A stretch of DNA of 64,000 nt, taken from the NCBI GenBank assembly GCA_030737835.1, contig CM060855.1:3776478-3840477 (forward strand), written 5' to 3'. The position numbers were made by a program, and so were the translations under genes. The notes under the pieces were generated by a model. The model saw only the letters and a program-made list of their open reading frames with translations. It did not search any database and was not told where the DNA came from. Numbering within the stretch: position 1 is the first letter of the stretch; every line of letters starts with the position of its first letter. Of the stretch, positions 1 through 10,730 are shown one piece after another. This DNA comes from Acorus gramineus. Taxonomy: Eukaryota > Streptophyta > Magnoliopsida > Acorales > Acoraceae.

Positions 1-1
1 T

Positions 2-130
2 CTCAGCCTTCCAAATCCTCTTCTAGAGGACCCCATCGCGTATTATCCTGAAGACGAGGCCTTCTCTTTCAAAGTTGTAGATTCTATCAAGCAGTACTGG
101 CAAGAGACCGTGCCATTTTTGAAGGAGTAA
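2..130 (+). CDS. C-terminal end of an unidentified protein (partial, runs off the left edge)
   Basis: Reading from base 2 gives 42 codons ending in TAA at 128-130. The peptide begins LSLPNPLLEDPIAYYPEDEA and ends with a charged, aromatic tail containing QYWQETVPFLKE. The reading is acidic and codon-like, and the AT-rich flank that follows looks like a 3' untranslated region. Two possible splice acceptors (AG at 5-6 and AG near 24) mean the last exon could start inside the window. I do not recognise the family, and no domain can be named from so short a tail. It points away from NSA2, so the two genes converge. Confidence 0.55.
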   Translation, partial: LSLPNPLLEDPIAYYPEDEAFSFKVVDSIKQYWQETVPFLKE

Positions 131-1596
131 AGTCATCATGTTCAACTGTTGAGTCATGGTTACAGCTTCACATACAGTCATTTTCATAAAATGAGTTATG
201 TAATCTATACCCATTTATGGAAAGAGTGAAAGATCACATGTTACATTTAACTGAGTTATATACCTTGTTGGACTGGAAGTATTCTGTAAATGAGACTATA
301 TGTAACAGCGCTCTCTTTTATTAAGGAAAATGTTTACACCCACTTCATTTTACAGTCCAAAGCCAAGACCGAATATGTTTTCATTTTAAAAAATCGAATA
401 CCCAATCCATTAATAGATAGATAAAATCATTGTATATTTGTATGCATGAGAGTCCTGTGGAGAATTTGTGTCCTGTGGCTGTTCTATGCACTGCATTTAT
501 GAATAGTGTTTTTTTTTTTTTTTTTTGGGATGTTTGTGTGCTTTATGTGTGTGTGTGTTTTATATTTGCTTTGGTTGTTTGGAGAGACTCCTGTAGGTGT
601 GCCTGCAGGTCTACCCAAATTGTTTTTTAATTGATGCTTTGATTGATGGCATTTTAAGATAGATTATTAACAACACAATGTAAACTCTCTTTTTTCATGT
701 TATTAATTAGAAATAAAACGATTTAAATATGTATAATGTTTTATTTCTCATCTTATAAACTTAAAAAAGTTTTTATTTTAGATCAATTACTTTGATAATA
801 TGTACGTGTCATTGTTTTTTGTAATTTCATTTTGTTACTCACTTTGTTATGGAGTATTTTATTGTTATAATATTACTCACATTTTTTGTTACTGGTGTGT
901 GGGTAAAGAATGGATATTTAAGCTGTTGCAAATAAATGCATTTTCTATTTAAATTGAATATTCTTCTCATTTTTCAGGTGTGAACTGTGAACCAAACACA
1001 ATAAATCTACTAATCTAGATAATAATCCATTTGACAACCAAACAATAAATGACTAAAACCCCTCACAGAAATGATCTCAGCAATATTAAATGAAGTATTA
1101 GTTCGATTAATAATAAATCAATTTATTATATATTAATGTTAATAAATAATATTATATATGATCTGTTATGTGTATGGATCCTCTATTTGACTGATTATAT
1201 ACTAGAATCTACTTGACTTGTTATGTACAAGGAGATTAAAATCCTATCGTCCGTTGTAACAAATGACACATGACAACCATACACAACAAGTCAAGTAAAT
1301 CTTAGCATAAAATCAGTCAAGTAAAATCAGAATCAGCAATATTTACTTCAGAAAATCAGATTCCAATCAAGGCCCTCCTTGATTGGAGAACATTTGGGAT
1401 TGTGTTTTGATTTATTTTGTAGGAAATACTGGAGCCATTAATTTGTGTCATGTTAGGATGTCCATGGTAGAATCCTCTTCTATGACAGGGCATTGTATCA
1501 CATTTTGTTTTTTGTAATCCCATTTGAGCTTTTTCTCTTTTAATAATACAAGGGCATCAGCCTAGCACTTTCTTTCAAAAAATAAAAAAAAAAAAA
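131..1596. other. 3' flank and intergenic stretch
   Basis: AT-rich sequence between the convergent ends of the first gene and NSA2. It holds a poly-T tract near 510-526 and a TG-rich patch near 530-560. No coding signal is visible. Confidence 0.6.
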
Positions 1597-1871
1597 GGGA
1601 TTTTTAATTTTAAGTCCCCACAAACCATCATATTTAGTGATTGATCCCTCCCTTCTTCGTATTTAAGTTTTAATCCCCCAATTTAAAGGATAATTCATGG
1701 ATAAATCCCTCACAGGGATTAAAAAGTAAATTAAATAATTTATGGATAGATCCCTCTCAGAAACTAAAAAGGAACTATCATTTAAATCTAGGGACTAAAA
1801 CCTAAATACGAAGAAGGGAGGGATTGATCACTAAATATGATGGTTTGTGGGGACTTAAAACTAAAAATCCC
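1597..1871. mobile_element. Foldback MITE with about 80-bp terminal inverted repeats
   Basis: The left arm starts GGGATTTTTAATTTTAAGTC and the right arm ends with its near-exact reverse complement, the two differing at only a few bases over roughly 80 positions. About 110 bp separate the arms. Both flanks are A-rich, so the target duplication cannot be read reliably. Long arms with a GGG start suggest a Mutator-type non-autonomous element. It lies about 250 bp beyond the NSA2 stop codon. A related fragment is at 60885-61012. Confidence 0.8.
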
Positions 1872-2123
1872 AAAAACAAAATGTCAAGACCCTCCTTTGT
1901 GGTCCAAATAATGTTTAACAAAAGAAAAAACCAAAACTTCTTCCACAGGCACTAGTACACTCACTAGTCATTCCTGCCTCGATTAGGAAAAACACAAAAA
2001 AATAATACATTCAAATATCTAAGTATACAATTCATTTGGATATGTATATACTTTCAGAAGAAAGGACTATAAATTGATTGCTGGAAACACAGCTCAAAGA
2101 ACCAACAGCTTGTGAGCAAAAAT

Positions 2124-5100
2124 TTAAACCAGGAGGACGGCATTGATGCAACCGTCGTTCTCTGGATTATTGGTCACCTGAGCATACTTACCTGCAACAA
2201 TCAAAATAAGAATAATAATTCATTAAGATTACCACAAACAGGGGAGAGAGAGAGAGAGAGAGTTTCGTCGACGTATGAAACCAAAAGTCTCTACTCACCC
2301 CACACAACTTTCCCAGCCGGTGTCACCAGACCAAGTTCACTCACATTCACCTACAAATTTAAATCAAACTATGGCATGAAGAACTGGAATTGAGTGAAAA
2401 TTAAACCAATAGTCAGATGAGGATACCTCAATTATGGTTCCTTTGGTTATGACGCCCAGAGAAGTGTACGTCGTGCCATTAGGATTCCTCTTAACCCCGA
2501 TTATTTCGAGGTTGAACGTGCATTTAAGCTCTGGGTGAGTGACGTGAGCTTTGGTGAATCGCAAGCCCGTCGGACGAATGAAACGTTCGTATTTTGGAGG
2601 TTTCCTGGTAAACCCTTGACCAACAAATGTGACCTTGGTGACCATCCTTTTCCATTGCTTGGCTGAGCAAACAAAAGAGGGGAACAATCAGTAGCTGAAG
2701 ATACAAAGAACTCTAGGCCTATGATTTTATGAATGGAAGCACAATAGAGAACCAGTACAATCCACAAACAAAATATATTTATACATTCATGTGGCAGGCA
2801 TCTGAGGGTAATGAGGTTTTTTATTTGTTATTTATTTTAGTTATTTGTTTTTTGAAATTTGGATACTGCTGAAGTGAAGGTAATATTGATTTCCAACAAA
2901 AGCCAGACAAGGTACATCACATCTTGATCATACATCTTAACAAACTTTTAGATGCTGAAAGAATACTCATTCATAGGGAATAAAATGATGGGTCATCGAG
3001 TTAACAATGAATAAGTTGTATTATTAGATATAGAAAGAGATATGGCACCACTTACTTGTTTTTGGATGTTAAATCAACATTTCAATCTCAGATAGCCGTT
3101 CAACCTTACCAAGGGAGCAGGAAAATAGTTATGCCTGTTAATCTTTCTGACTGTTCCTACTTCAAATTTTCTTTCCATATGACGACTGCCACTGTTAAGA
3201 GTAATACTGCTGTTTAAAAGTTGGTTACATTTTAAATACAACGTGTCTGGTCTTTAACAATCTCAGACAATGATTTGATCCTATGAATGAAAGTCAGATG
3301 TATTGAATGTATGCACCAGAAATAATGCATAGGATCCCACCAAAATATGTATTTCTTGATGACATTTGTAAATGTCATCATATAAGATGCATTATGTTCA
3401 CATTGGACATCAAATTCTCAATGCTGTCTAAGAATTGGACAAAAACATAAATACAACAGCAATGCTCTCAATGAGCACAACCCCTTCAAAATTTTGCTGA
3501 TATATTTTCTATGCGTCAAGCACAATTAATTTTTTTTTTTTTTTTTTTTGGAGATGAGCACAATCAATGTTACATACTTACATGTTAACATCCATTGAAA
3601 TATCATCATTGAAAACATAAAACCATGGAAATGAAGCACTAAATCATCATAAAAGATTTCTATAGGGATCAACCACAAATAAAATCAAATTTCTATAATG
3701 TATAAACTCATGATAAAGATGAAAAGAATGTTGTATATATGAATAAAATAAAAGAATGACAATAAAAACAGGAATTCAAGATTCCAGAACTATATATAGA
3801 ACTTGGTACAGATGCAAATTAGTACTTCAGATGGATCATAAACTCAATGCCATTGACCTCAAAACGAGTGCAGAGATATGAATTTAGAGCAGATATACAG
3901 CATTCCTCTCTGGATGTAAAAGGAACTCCAACTCGAGGGTAAGCACACGAAGAACTTACTTTTCCTTTTACCAGTCCGGATTACACGAAACATCTCCTCT
4001 TCAGCCACAGGTCTCACCTGTATAGAGAATATATTTTTGAATTAGAGAAATCAGAAATACTTATGTACCCATTCACACGGTAAAAAATACTTTAAAGAAC
4101 AAACTGCATATAAATTTTAATCAAGTACCTAATTCACAAATCATTTATTGAGAATCCAAACTCAAACACGCGTGTAAGTCTATGAAAGAGATTTTCCCAA
4201 AAAAAAAGAAAAAAAAATTCTATGAAAGAGACCGAAAAAGGGATCAATGCCTTCAAAATTTACCTTGGGCAAGGGAACCTCCCATTTACCAGCCTTTTCC
4301 TTCCTTTTCTGTTTGATAGTGTTGCTAAGCACCTGCATGTGGAAAAAGGCACAAACCATTATAGTGGAACAAGATTTCACATCATAGACTTTGGAGGACC
4401 ACCAATTTATTGAGTAAAATGTCCAAGGACACAAATGGAAGTTAGGTCCATAGTGAGACTATAAATTGATGGAAAAACAACCTGTTTCAATTCTTATTCA
4501 AATACCTTTGCACGAGTAGTGGTATCACGATCCAAAAGATATGCAGGAATGGCACCATCATGGACTTTATCATCCACCTTACGCCTCATTGATGATTCCT
4601 CATGCATAGCAATCCTGCAAGTGGGAGAATAGAGATAAACAACATGAAAATACCTGGCACGCAGGCAAGGTCAGAGTAAATTTCATATAAATTCCTCCCT
4701 AAAGCACTCCAAAATGGATGCCTAGTCTGTATGGGACAGTGTTGGACATGAACACATGCCTGACATGTTTTGGACACATCTGGGTCATATGTAGATTTAA
4801 CAATATAAAATTTCATCTGAGGCATGCCACTGAAATAGGTAGGGCATGGCCCAGACCTGAACTTTATTAAGAACGTGAATCAAAAAGGGGAAGAGACTCT
4901 TTCTCTTTCATGAAAGCTATTCCAGAAGCCTTCTCCCTCAAAAACCCTATTCCTCAATGAGTCCCTGTAGGCCTAAAAGAGGGTTTGAAGAGGAGTTCCA
5001 CTGTTTTTCAAAGTTATTTTTTGTTGCTTTAGTAATATAGCTAATGTTTTTTTTTTATGATGTTTCATTGTTTATTGTTGTCTGTGTTATTATCAATAAT

Positions 5101-8100
5101 GAGGGGATGCACATATAAACAAAAGTACAGTGCAAATCTGCAAACTAGGACACTGAAATATTAACTGTTCTGCCTGTGTTCAACTCCAAGTGTGCAGTTT
5201 GCACGTTAAGAACAATAATATTTATGACTGAAATAAGAGTGCATCACAAATTTGCGAACTACATCAGTATACACAGTTTCCAACATCTGCCACTTATATT
5301 AAACTAATCACCACCTATCCAAAGAAAAACATAGGTATTAGGTACTGAACCATTATGTTTTGATATCTCATTCACAAATGCTAATGTTCAAGACTCCCCA
5401 AGAGGCCAAGACCCAAAAAAAAAAAAAAAAAAATGTAAAAAGATCAGTGGCGTCTAAAGGTCCAATGATATTGACAGATCTAGTTCACTTTTTTACAAAA
5501 ATAAAATAGAACATTCTGTGTAGGATTGCTGGGTGCTGAAGCATCAGTTTTAAAAAGCTCGATATTGTAGACTTCATATATGAATAGTCAGTTCTACTTC
5601 TACATCAAATTTTACATCATCTGCTTTGCACCCAATCATCTTCTACAACTTCCAATTACCCACTTCATACACAAACATAGTGAATGCAACCCTATAAAAA
5701 CCAGAGAGTTGGAAGGAGGGATAATAACAAAGTGAAACAAAAGGCACTATATTTGCAAAAGGCAAGACACCAGGGCAGCATAAATCCATAAATAACATTT
5801 ATTAATCGATGTCAATAAAAATATAGCTTTTTGTTGTACAAGTCCATGAAAAAATTAATACTAATTCAGCTCCGAAAAAATGTGATCTCAGAATAGCATC
5901 CATAAACGAAATATGAAGGTCAACCAACAGATAAAAGAAAGCACCATGAGAATGGAATCCTTCTTAGCACGTGTTTTAGTTCATAACAGAACCAGGTCAG
6001 CAATTTCCTGTTACCCTTAGCCTGGGTCATTCCCTAGAAGGTGCGGTTATTTTAACCCCATTTTTTTCCTGATCCCACCCCGTTAGATGATCCACCCCAT
6101 TCCAAATTCATGAAATGCAATCCCACCCCTGTATATATATATCACACACTACAACCCTAGCCCACCCCTTCAGATTTTTCTTCTTTCTCTTCTCTCCCTC
6201 GGCAGGTCCCCTCTACACCTCCACCGCCTTCAGCACCTCCGCTGCCTCCGCATTGGGCCCCACCTACCTCCTCCTCAACACGGCTCTCCCCGTCCTTGTC
6301 TCCGCCGCCGCCCTCCTCCCCATCCTCTGCCAAGAGCAACGGCAGCCCCCCACCGGATCCCGCCGGAGACTACCTCCCATGACTCCGTCCTCTTCCTCCT
6401 CCTCCTCAATGCATTCACCTTCCTCACCGGTCTCTACCTCCTCGACGCGTCCTCTGCCGCCCACTCCTCTTCAGTGGGGCCATCCTCCTCCTCGTCCTCC
6501 CTCTCTGCATCCCCGGCGTCATCTGCGCCAGGGAATGGGCCCGCCGCACCATCACCTCGAGCTTCCGCATCAACGGCGGAGCGTCCAGGTTCAGCCTCGT
6601 CGACATTGACAAGCTCGAGCTCCACAAGAGCCTCCTCTCCAAAGCGGACAAGGAGGAGAACAGGCGGTGGTGGCAGTGTTGCTAAGAGAACAATTGGATG
6701 GCGATGCTCGGGGAGGAGCACGGCGCGTTGAAGCTCGTCTGTCGGATCGATTTCTAGCTCTACTACGTCGCCACCGTCGGTCTGGTCTACATCAATAACC
6801 TCGGACAGATCGCGCAGTCGCTCAGACAGTACTCCAACACTGCGACCTTCATCACCATCTACTCTGCCTGCTCCTTCGGCAGTCTCTTTTCAAGGAGGGG
6901 TGTGTATTTTAATGAATATGAGGGGGGGCGACAGGTAGGGGTGGGTTGTGGTTATTCAAGAAGTATATAAAAACACATTTTTTATTTTTTAAGTGGGTTG
7001 GGTTTATCATTTGATGGGGTGGGTGTATAGCTCCCCTTCCCTAGAAACATCGAACATCAAGAGCCCTCAGATCCAAGGTGGTGGTTCCCCAGAGGAAAAC
7101 TCAACATCCACTTGCTAATTCTTTGAAGATCAAAATTCTCTTTTTTTGGTGAGAAGTGTATGGGGTTGGGTGAGGGAAGAAATTGGGATGGACTACAATT
7201 TCTTGTCCCTTGAAGACCTTGGGCGGCAGGAAAGCATTTGAAGTGCTCAGGGGATAGAATAAGCCTGCAAAGATATCCCAGTCTTTTGTACCGGCGGTTC
7301 TCTAGTCCATCTGGCTAATTCACAACAATTCCCTTTTGAAGGGAGCATCCCGTACGCAGAGAACATTTGGGAGACAACGATCACCAATCAAATGCATTCT
7401 AGAGTGGGGAAGATTCTGTACAGGGGCGAATGCTTTTTGTGAGGGGGGGTCAATTACAAATTGAGGAGTATCATTTGTGTATTTCTTTGAAGGATTTTCT
7501 TCTAGACTCCTCCTCTATAGAAAATTGGTTCAAGGGATCTTTGTTTGCACTCTTTTTGCTTTCTTGTATTTTCCCATTTTGGGCTCTTTTCTTCTTAATA
7601 GAAGGGCGGATGTTTACCATTTTACTCAAAAAAAATTCTCTTGTTTAAATTTCTTTATCAAACAAAAAAAATTAAATCTCATCATGCATTGAAGTCTTTA
7701 TTATTATTTTTATTTTATTTTTGAAAGTAAATGGTGGGTTGTTGCCCTTCAATTAAGAGGAAAGATCTCAAATAGGAAATACAAAGAACCACACAAAAAA
7801 GAACAGGCCAGGAACAAATATCACGTAAAGGAGGATTCTACGGGATATCGACCAAAGGCCGCAAAACAAAAGCCTACTCCCCAATCTGAAACTAACCCCC
7901 TCACAAAATACATATGGCTTGCCCCAGCACAAAACTGACCCCAATCCACAATACATCTAACCGCGGTCGCCCAAATATTCTCCGCATACAGGGAACTCCC
8001 TTTAAAAAGGGAATGGTTACGACAGATCTGTATTTTTTGAGTAGAAACATTGAAATCAGATTTGTATTTGGCTTTATTCAACAGAATCATTAGCATGAAT

Positions 8101-8711
8101 GTTTACTGCAGACATTGCATTGTTTTCAATACTCCTTGAGACCCATCACCTCCTCCTTTTCTAGAAGTTAATTAATTTTTTAATCTTTAATTTCATATTA
8201 ATTTTTCCAATCCATATATCAATAAAATCAACATTTGAAACATTACTCCTAACTACAAATATCAAGACCCAAAAATTCCAAGTAAACGTGCAAAATTGAT
8301 GATAATAATAATAAAAAAAAAAACAAAATCAGAAATATCTTACGTTTTCTTCATGAGGACCTTCTCCGAGTATCTCTTCTTCGCCAACATCTTCCCTTTG
8401 ATACCCAAAACCTGTTCAAAAGGGTTTCAGGGATTCAGAGACGGAGAAACCCCAACAAAACAACGAATAGAAAAGCCAAGAAAAAAAGATCAGACCTTCT
8501 GAGCCATGGCGGATCGTTTGTGGACTTCCCGGGCCTCCTTCTTGCGCTTCCGCTCGAAGTGGTCGAGACGGTATCCATGGCGCTTCTGGTGAAGCTCGAT
8601 GTAGTCTCCTTGCGGCTTCAATGGGGGCAAATCAAAGAGAGATCGTCAGAAAACAAGAGATCGATATAGACAGACTGAGAGAGAGAGAGAGAGAGAGATT
8701 GAGCGAACCAT
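2124..8711 (-). CDS. NSA2: Ribosome biogenesis protein NSA2 homologue
   Basis: Nine exons on the minus strand: 8709-8711 (ATG alone), 8496-8615, 8344-8411, 4506-4614, 4264-4332, 3960-4017, 2427-2662, 2299-2350 and 2124-2191 (stop TAA at 2124-2126). All junctions are GT-AG and phases join exactly to give 260 residues, the length of plant NSA2. The protein opens [20 protein letters not shown], has a basic N-terminal half ([32 protein letters not shown]) and an S8e-like C-terminal half ([20 protein letters not shown], ending [11 protein letters not shown]). NSA2 is known as a nucleolar factor for 27S pre-rRNA processing and 60S subunit maturation. Intron 1 (93 bp) separates the start codon from all other coding sequence. 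Intron 3 is 3.7 kb and full of transposon debris. The promoter has telo-boxes and site II elements, expected for a ribosome-related gene. Confidence 0.95.
4615..6029. other. NSA2 intron 3, distal part, no gene seen
   Basis: Non-coding intron sequence between exon 4 and the inserted Pack-MULE, with an A-tract near 5417-5432. I see no RNA gene or clear repeat. The intron is far longer than the other NSA2 introns (76 bp to 1.3 kb). Confidence 0.6.
6040..7036. mobile_element. Pack-MULE-like element carrying a transporter gene fragment
   Basis: A 997-bp insertion in NSA2 intron 3 flanked by the direct repeat TTCCCTAGAA at 6030-6039 and 7037-7046, a 10-bp target duplication in the size range of Mutator-like elements. 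The ends are weakly inverted: GGTGCGGTTAT on the left and GGGGAGCTATA on the reverse of the right. Further in, CCCACCCCGTTAGATGAT on the left is matched by CCCACCCCATCAAATGAT on the reverse of the right. The centre is GC-rich and encodes a broken host gene fragment, the defining trait of a Pack-MULE. The inverted repeats are poor, so an old element or another TIR superfamily remains possible. Confidence 0.7.
6203..6895 (+). pseudogene. Fragment of an NFD4-type nodulin-like MFS transporter
   Basis: Reading across three frames gives stretches typical of plant NUCLEAR FUSION DEFECTIVE 4-like / nodulin-like major facilitator proteins: [20 protein letters not shown], then [20 protein letters not shown], then [20 protein letters not shown] and [20 protein letters not shown], and finally [20 protein letters not shown]. 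At least two frameshifts separate them; there is an in-frame TAA near 6682, and a TAG near 6754 sits where the family has the Trp of its FWLYY motif. No full frame remains, so no product is expected. GC content and codon choice differ sharply from the surrounding intron, consistent with capture by the flanking element. It runs antisense to NSA2. The family assignment rests on recalled motifs. Confidence 0.7.
7050..7650 (+). mobile_element. L1-type LINE 3' end, degenerate
   Basis: Broken frames read [20 protein letters not shown], then SQSFVPAVL with a stop, then [14 protein letters not shown] and a segment related to [13 protein letters not shown] and [12 protein letters not shown]. This is the C-terminal zinc-binding (zf-RVT) tail of plant non-LTR retrotransposons. 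Multiple stops and shifts show it is dead. It abuts the right edge of the Pack-MULE. A second copy of the same tail lies in opposite orientation at 7790-8075, and a third at the right end of the window. Confidence 0.6.
7790..8075 (-). mobile_element. L1-type LINE 3' end fragment, opposite orientation
   Basis: The minus strand encodes [20 protein letters not shown] followed by [10 protein letters not shown], matching the plus-strand LINE tail at 7050-7650 and the minus-strand one at 63511-64000. It is only the last part of the coding region, without the reverse transcriptase core. It lies in NSA2 intron 3. Confidence 0.55.
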
Positions 8712-8733
8712 GGCGGACGAAGCAGATTTTCAG

Positions 8734-8949
8734 AAACCCTAATTTTTCGTCGCTGTTTAGGGTTTTGGACGACAAAAAAAAAGGCGATAGAGACTCTGCC
8801 GAGGTGGATAAGGTCACCCCCCGGTGAAGATGACCGCATTGTGGTCCTAACATCTCACACGTGTGAGAATACACGCGTTTATACGTGAATGATGCACGTG
8901 TTCGTCGACTTGGACCTTATCGAACCGAAAAGCCCACGAAGCAGGCCCA
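8734..8949 (-). promoter_or_regulatory. NSA2 promoter and 5' end: telo-boxes and site II elements
   Basis: Just upstream of the ATG at 8711 lie two telo-box motifs, AAACCCTAA at 8734-8742 (plus strand) and 8757-8765 (minus strand). About 220-240 bp upstream are two site II motifs on the minus strand, TGGGCT (8931-8936) and TGGGCC (8944-8949). Telo-box plus site II is the known promoter signature of plant ribosomal-protein and ribosome-assembly genes, and fits NSA2. The start site was not identified. Confidence 0.7.
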
Positions 8950-8988
8950 TGAGGGCTTTCAATCAGCATAAGTACGTAACGGTTTAAA

Positions 8989-9456
8989 TAGGGTTGGCCA
9001 TGGGCCGGGCCAATTTTTTACTATATTTTATGTTTTTTATGTTTTTTTTTTTTTGTTTAGTTTATAACCTAAAACATACCCAAAAATAAATAAATAAATA
9101 AATAAATAAATAAATGAATGGAAGGGTTGAACAACTTGAGTTGTAAAAACTTTGAACAATAAAAATTATTTGAATTGAATATTAGTTTTATGGGTGTGAC
9201 TGCATTACAATAAAATGTGTATATCTCAACTAGGTTGACACTTGGCAATTGTTCATTTTATATATCATTTGCGCAACTCTACTCAAAACTGTTCTTTAAA
9301 ATATTATAAGGAATCTCTCAAAACAGCTTTATATTTTTTTATAAAAAAAAAAGTCATCGGATCCTAGGTCCAGGTCGGGCTTGAGGTTTTCCCCACAGCC
9401 CAAGCCCGGCCCTATGGGGTGTGGGTCCGGGCTCGCGGGCCATTTGGCCAACCCTA
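8989..9456. mobile_element. hAT-type MITE
   Basis: The ends are inverted: TAGGGTTGGCCATGGGCCGG on the left and TAGGGTTGGCCAAATGGCCC on the reverse of the right. The subterminal GC-rich block of GGGTCCGGGCTCGCGGGCC type is common in plant hAT MITEs. The 8-bp flanks (ggtttaaa and gttttgag) agree at 5 of 8 bases, an eroded target duplication. It sits about 40 bp upstream of the NSA2 site II elements, so it may limit the promoter on that side. Confidence 0.65.
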
Positions 9457-9559
9457 GTTTTGAGTTTGCACATGTTTTGATTTTAGAAAAAGTTTAAAAA
9501 AATTCTTAAACAAACAACTTTATTTCTTATTTTTGTCTTTTCTGGAATGTGATTTTCAT

Positions 9560-9970
9560 CTTCAACAAAAAAAAAAAAAAAAGGAAGAGAGAGAAAAACA
9601 AAAGAAAAAAAAGCTAGAGGGGTCCTATGGGTAGACGAGGCGGGCGGAGGTGGCGGAAATGAGCGAAGGGAAGTGCTAACAATGGGGAAGGATGCAACAA
9701 AGGGGAGGGAAAAGAGAGAGGGGAGGGGGGGGGGGAGGACGGATGTGGTGGGCGGCAGTAGAGGGGGCAGTTAGAGAGGTAGGGGGAAAGAGAAAGACAT
9801 ATAGAGAGAGAGAAAGAGAAAGATAGAGAGAGAAAGAGAGGCGGATGACTATCATCCTCGCACCGCCGCAGACCCCCACCACCTCCCTCCCAACCCCCTC
9901 TTTCTTTCTTTCTCTGTTTCTTTCTCATTCTTTCTTTCCCTCTCTCTTCTTTATTTTCTTGAGGAGAACC
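9560..9970. repeat. Purine-rich / pyrimidine-rich foldback repeat
   Basis: A long GA-rich arm (about 9575-9840, with a G12 run near 9725) is followed by a short mixed centre and a CT-rich arm (9885-9960), so the strand folds on itself. A similar arrangement at 59048-59286 shares the layout, including a GCGGA-type centre. Open frames here encode only Ser/Leu/Arg repeats and are not genes. Confidence 0.45.
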
Positions 9971-10625
9971 CCATCTTCATTTTTTATCTTTTTTTGGGGC
10001 GGGGTTCTCACATAGTGAGATAACTTTAGTTGTCCCCTTTGATTTTTTTAAAGATGTTATACTTCATCAAATGAAATATATATTTTTATATAAAATATAT
10101 ATATAGTACATTGTATGGATTCATTTATAATAAAAAAATGTAACAAAATAACAAGTTATATGCTTCATTGACGTGAGTGTATGATGCTAACAAGGTTAAT
10201 GAGAATAGAAGTGGAACAAGAAAAAAGATGTATGTATAAATGCTCTTCAATCAATTATAATTTTGCCTCCTTGCACTCAATTCAATTTATGGTCTACTTG
10301 CAACTCCATATACCTCACGTTAACAAAAATTCTTTTACACTTTCTAAAAATAAGTTTATAAATTTTATTGGAGCGTATACTTTATTTTTTTTATATAAAA
10401 AATATATCTCATTAGATAAAATATATTATTATAAAAAAAGATACACACGACATTTAAGGCTAAAACGAGATTGAGCTTAACATTTTCCTCCTGCCACTCA
10501 TTGTATAAATCAAATTATAATCACCATGAGTTGCTCCTCCCCATGTGGCTAGGGAACTATTGCCTACATCCATAAAGAGGAAGATAGATTTCATGCTTCA
10601 TAAATTTTGCGTGTACGGTGGAACT

Positions 10626-10730
10626 ACATATCTCTCTTCCTTTCAAACTTTAGGGCTACCTCTGTAACTTAGGTTTTCTCTCAAAACCAATGAGATGTAG
10701 CCCTAAAGTGTGAAAGGAAGAGAGATATGT
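10626..10730. repeat. Near-perfect short hairpin
   Basis: The 34-bp left arm (10626-10659) starts ACATATCTCTCTTCCTTTCA and its reverse complement lies at 10697-10730 with a single mismatch; the loop is 37 bp. This could be a tiny foldback MITE or a small-RNA precursor. Confidence 0.6.

Noticed and set aside
9614..9928. Minus-strand frame rich in Ser/Leu/Pro
   Set aside because: It is translated CT repeat; low complexity only.
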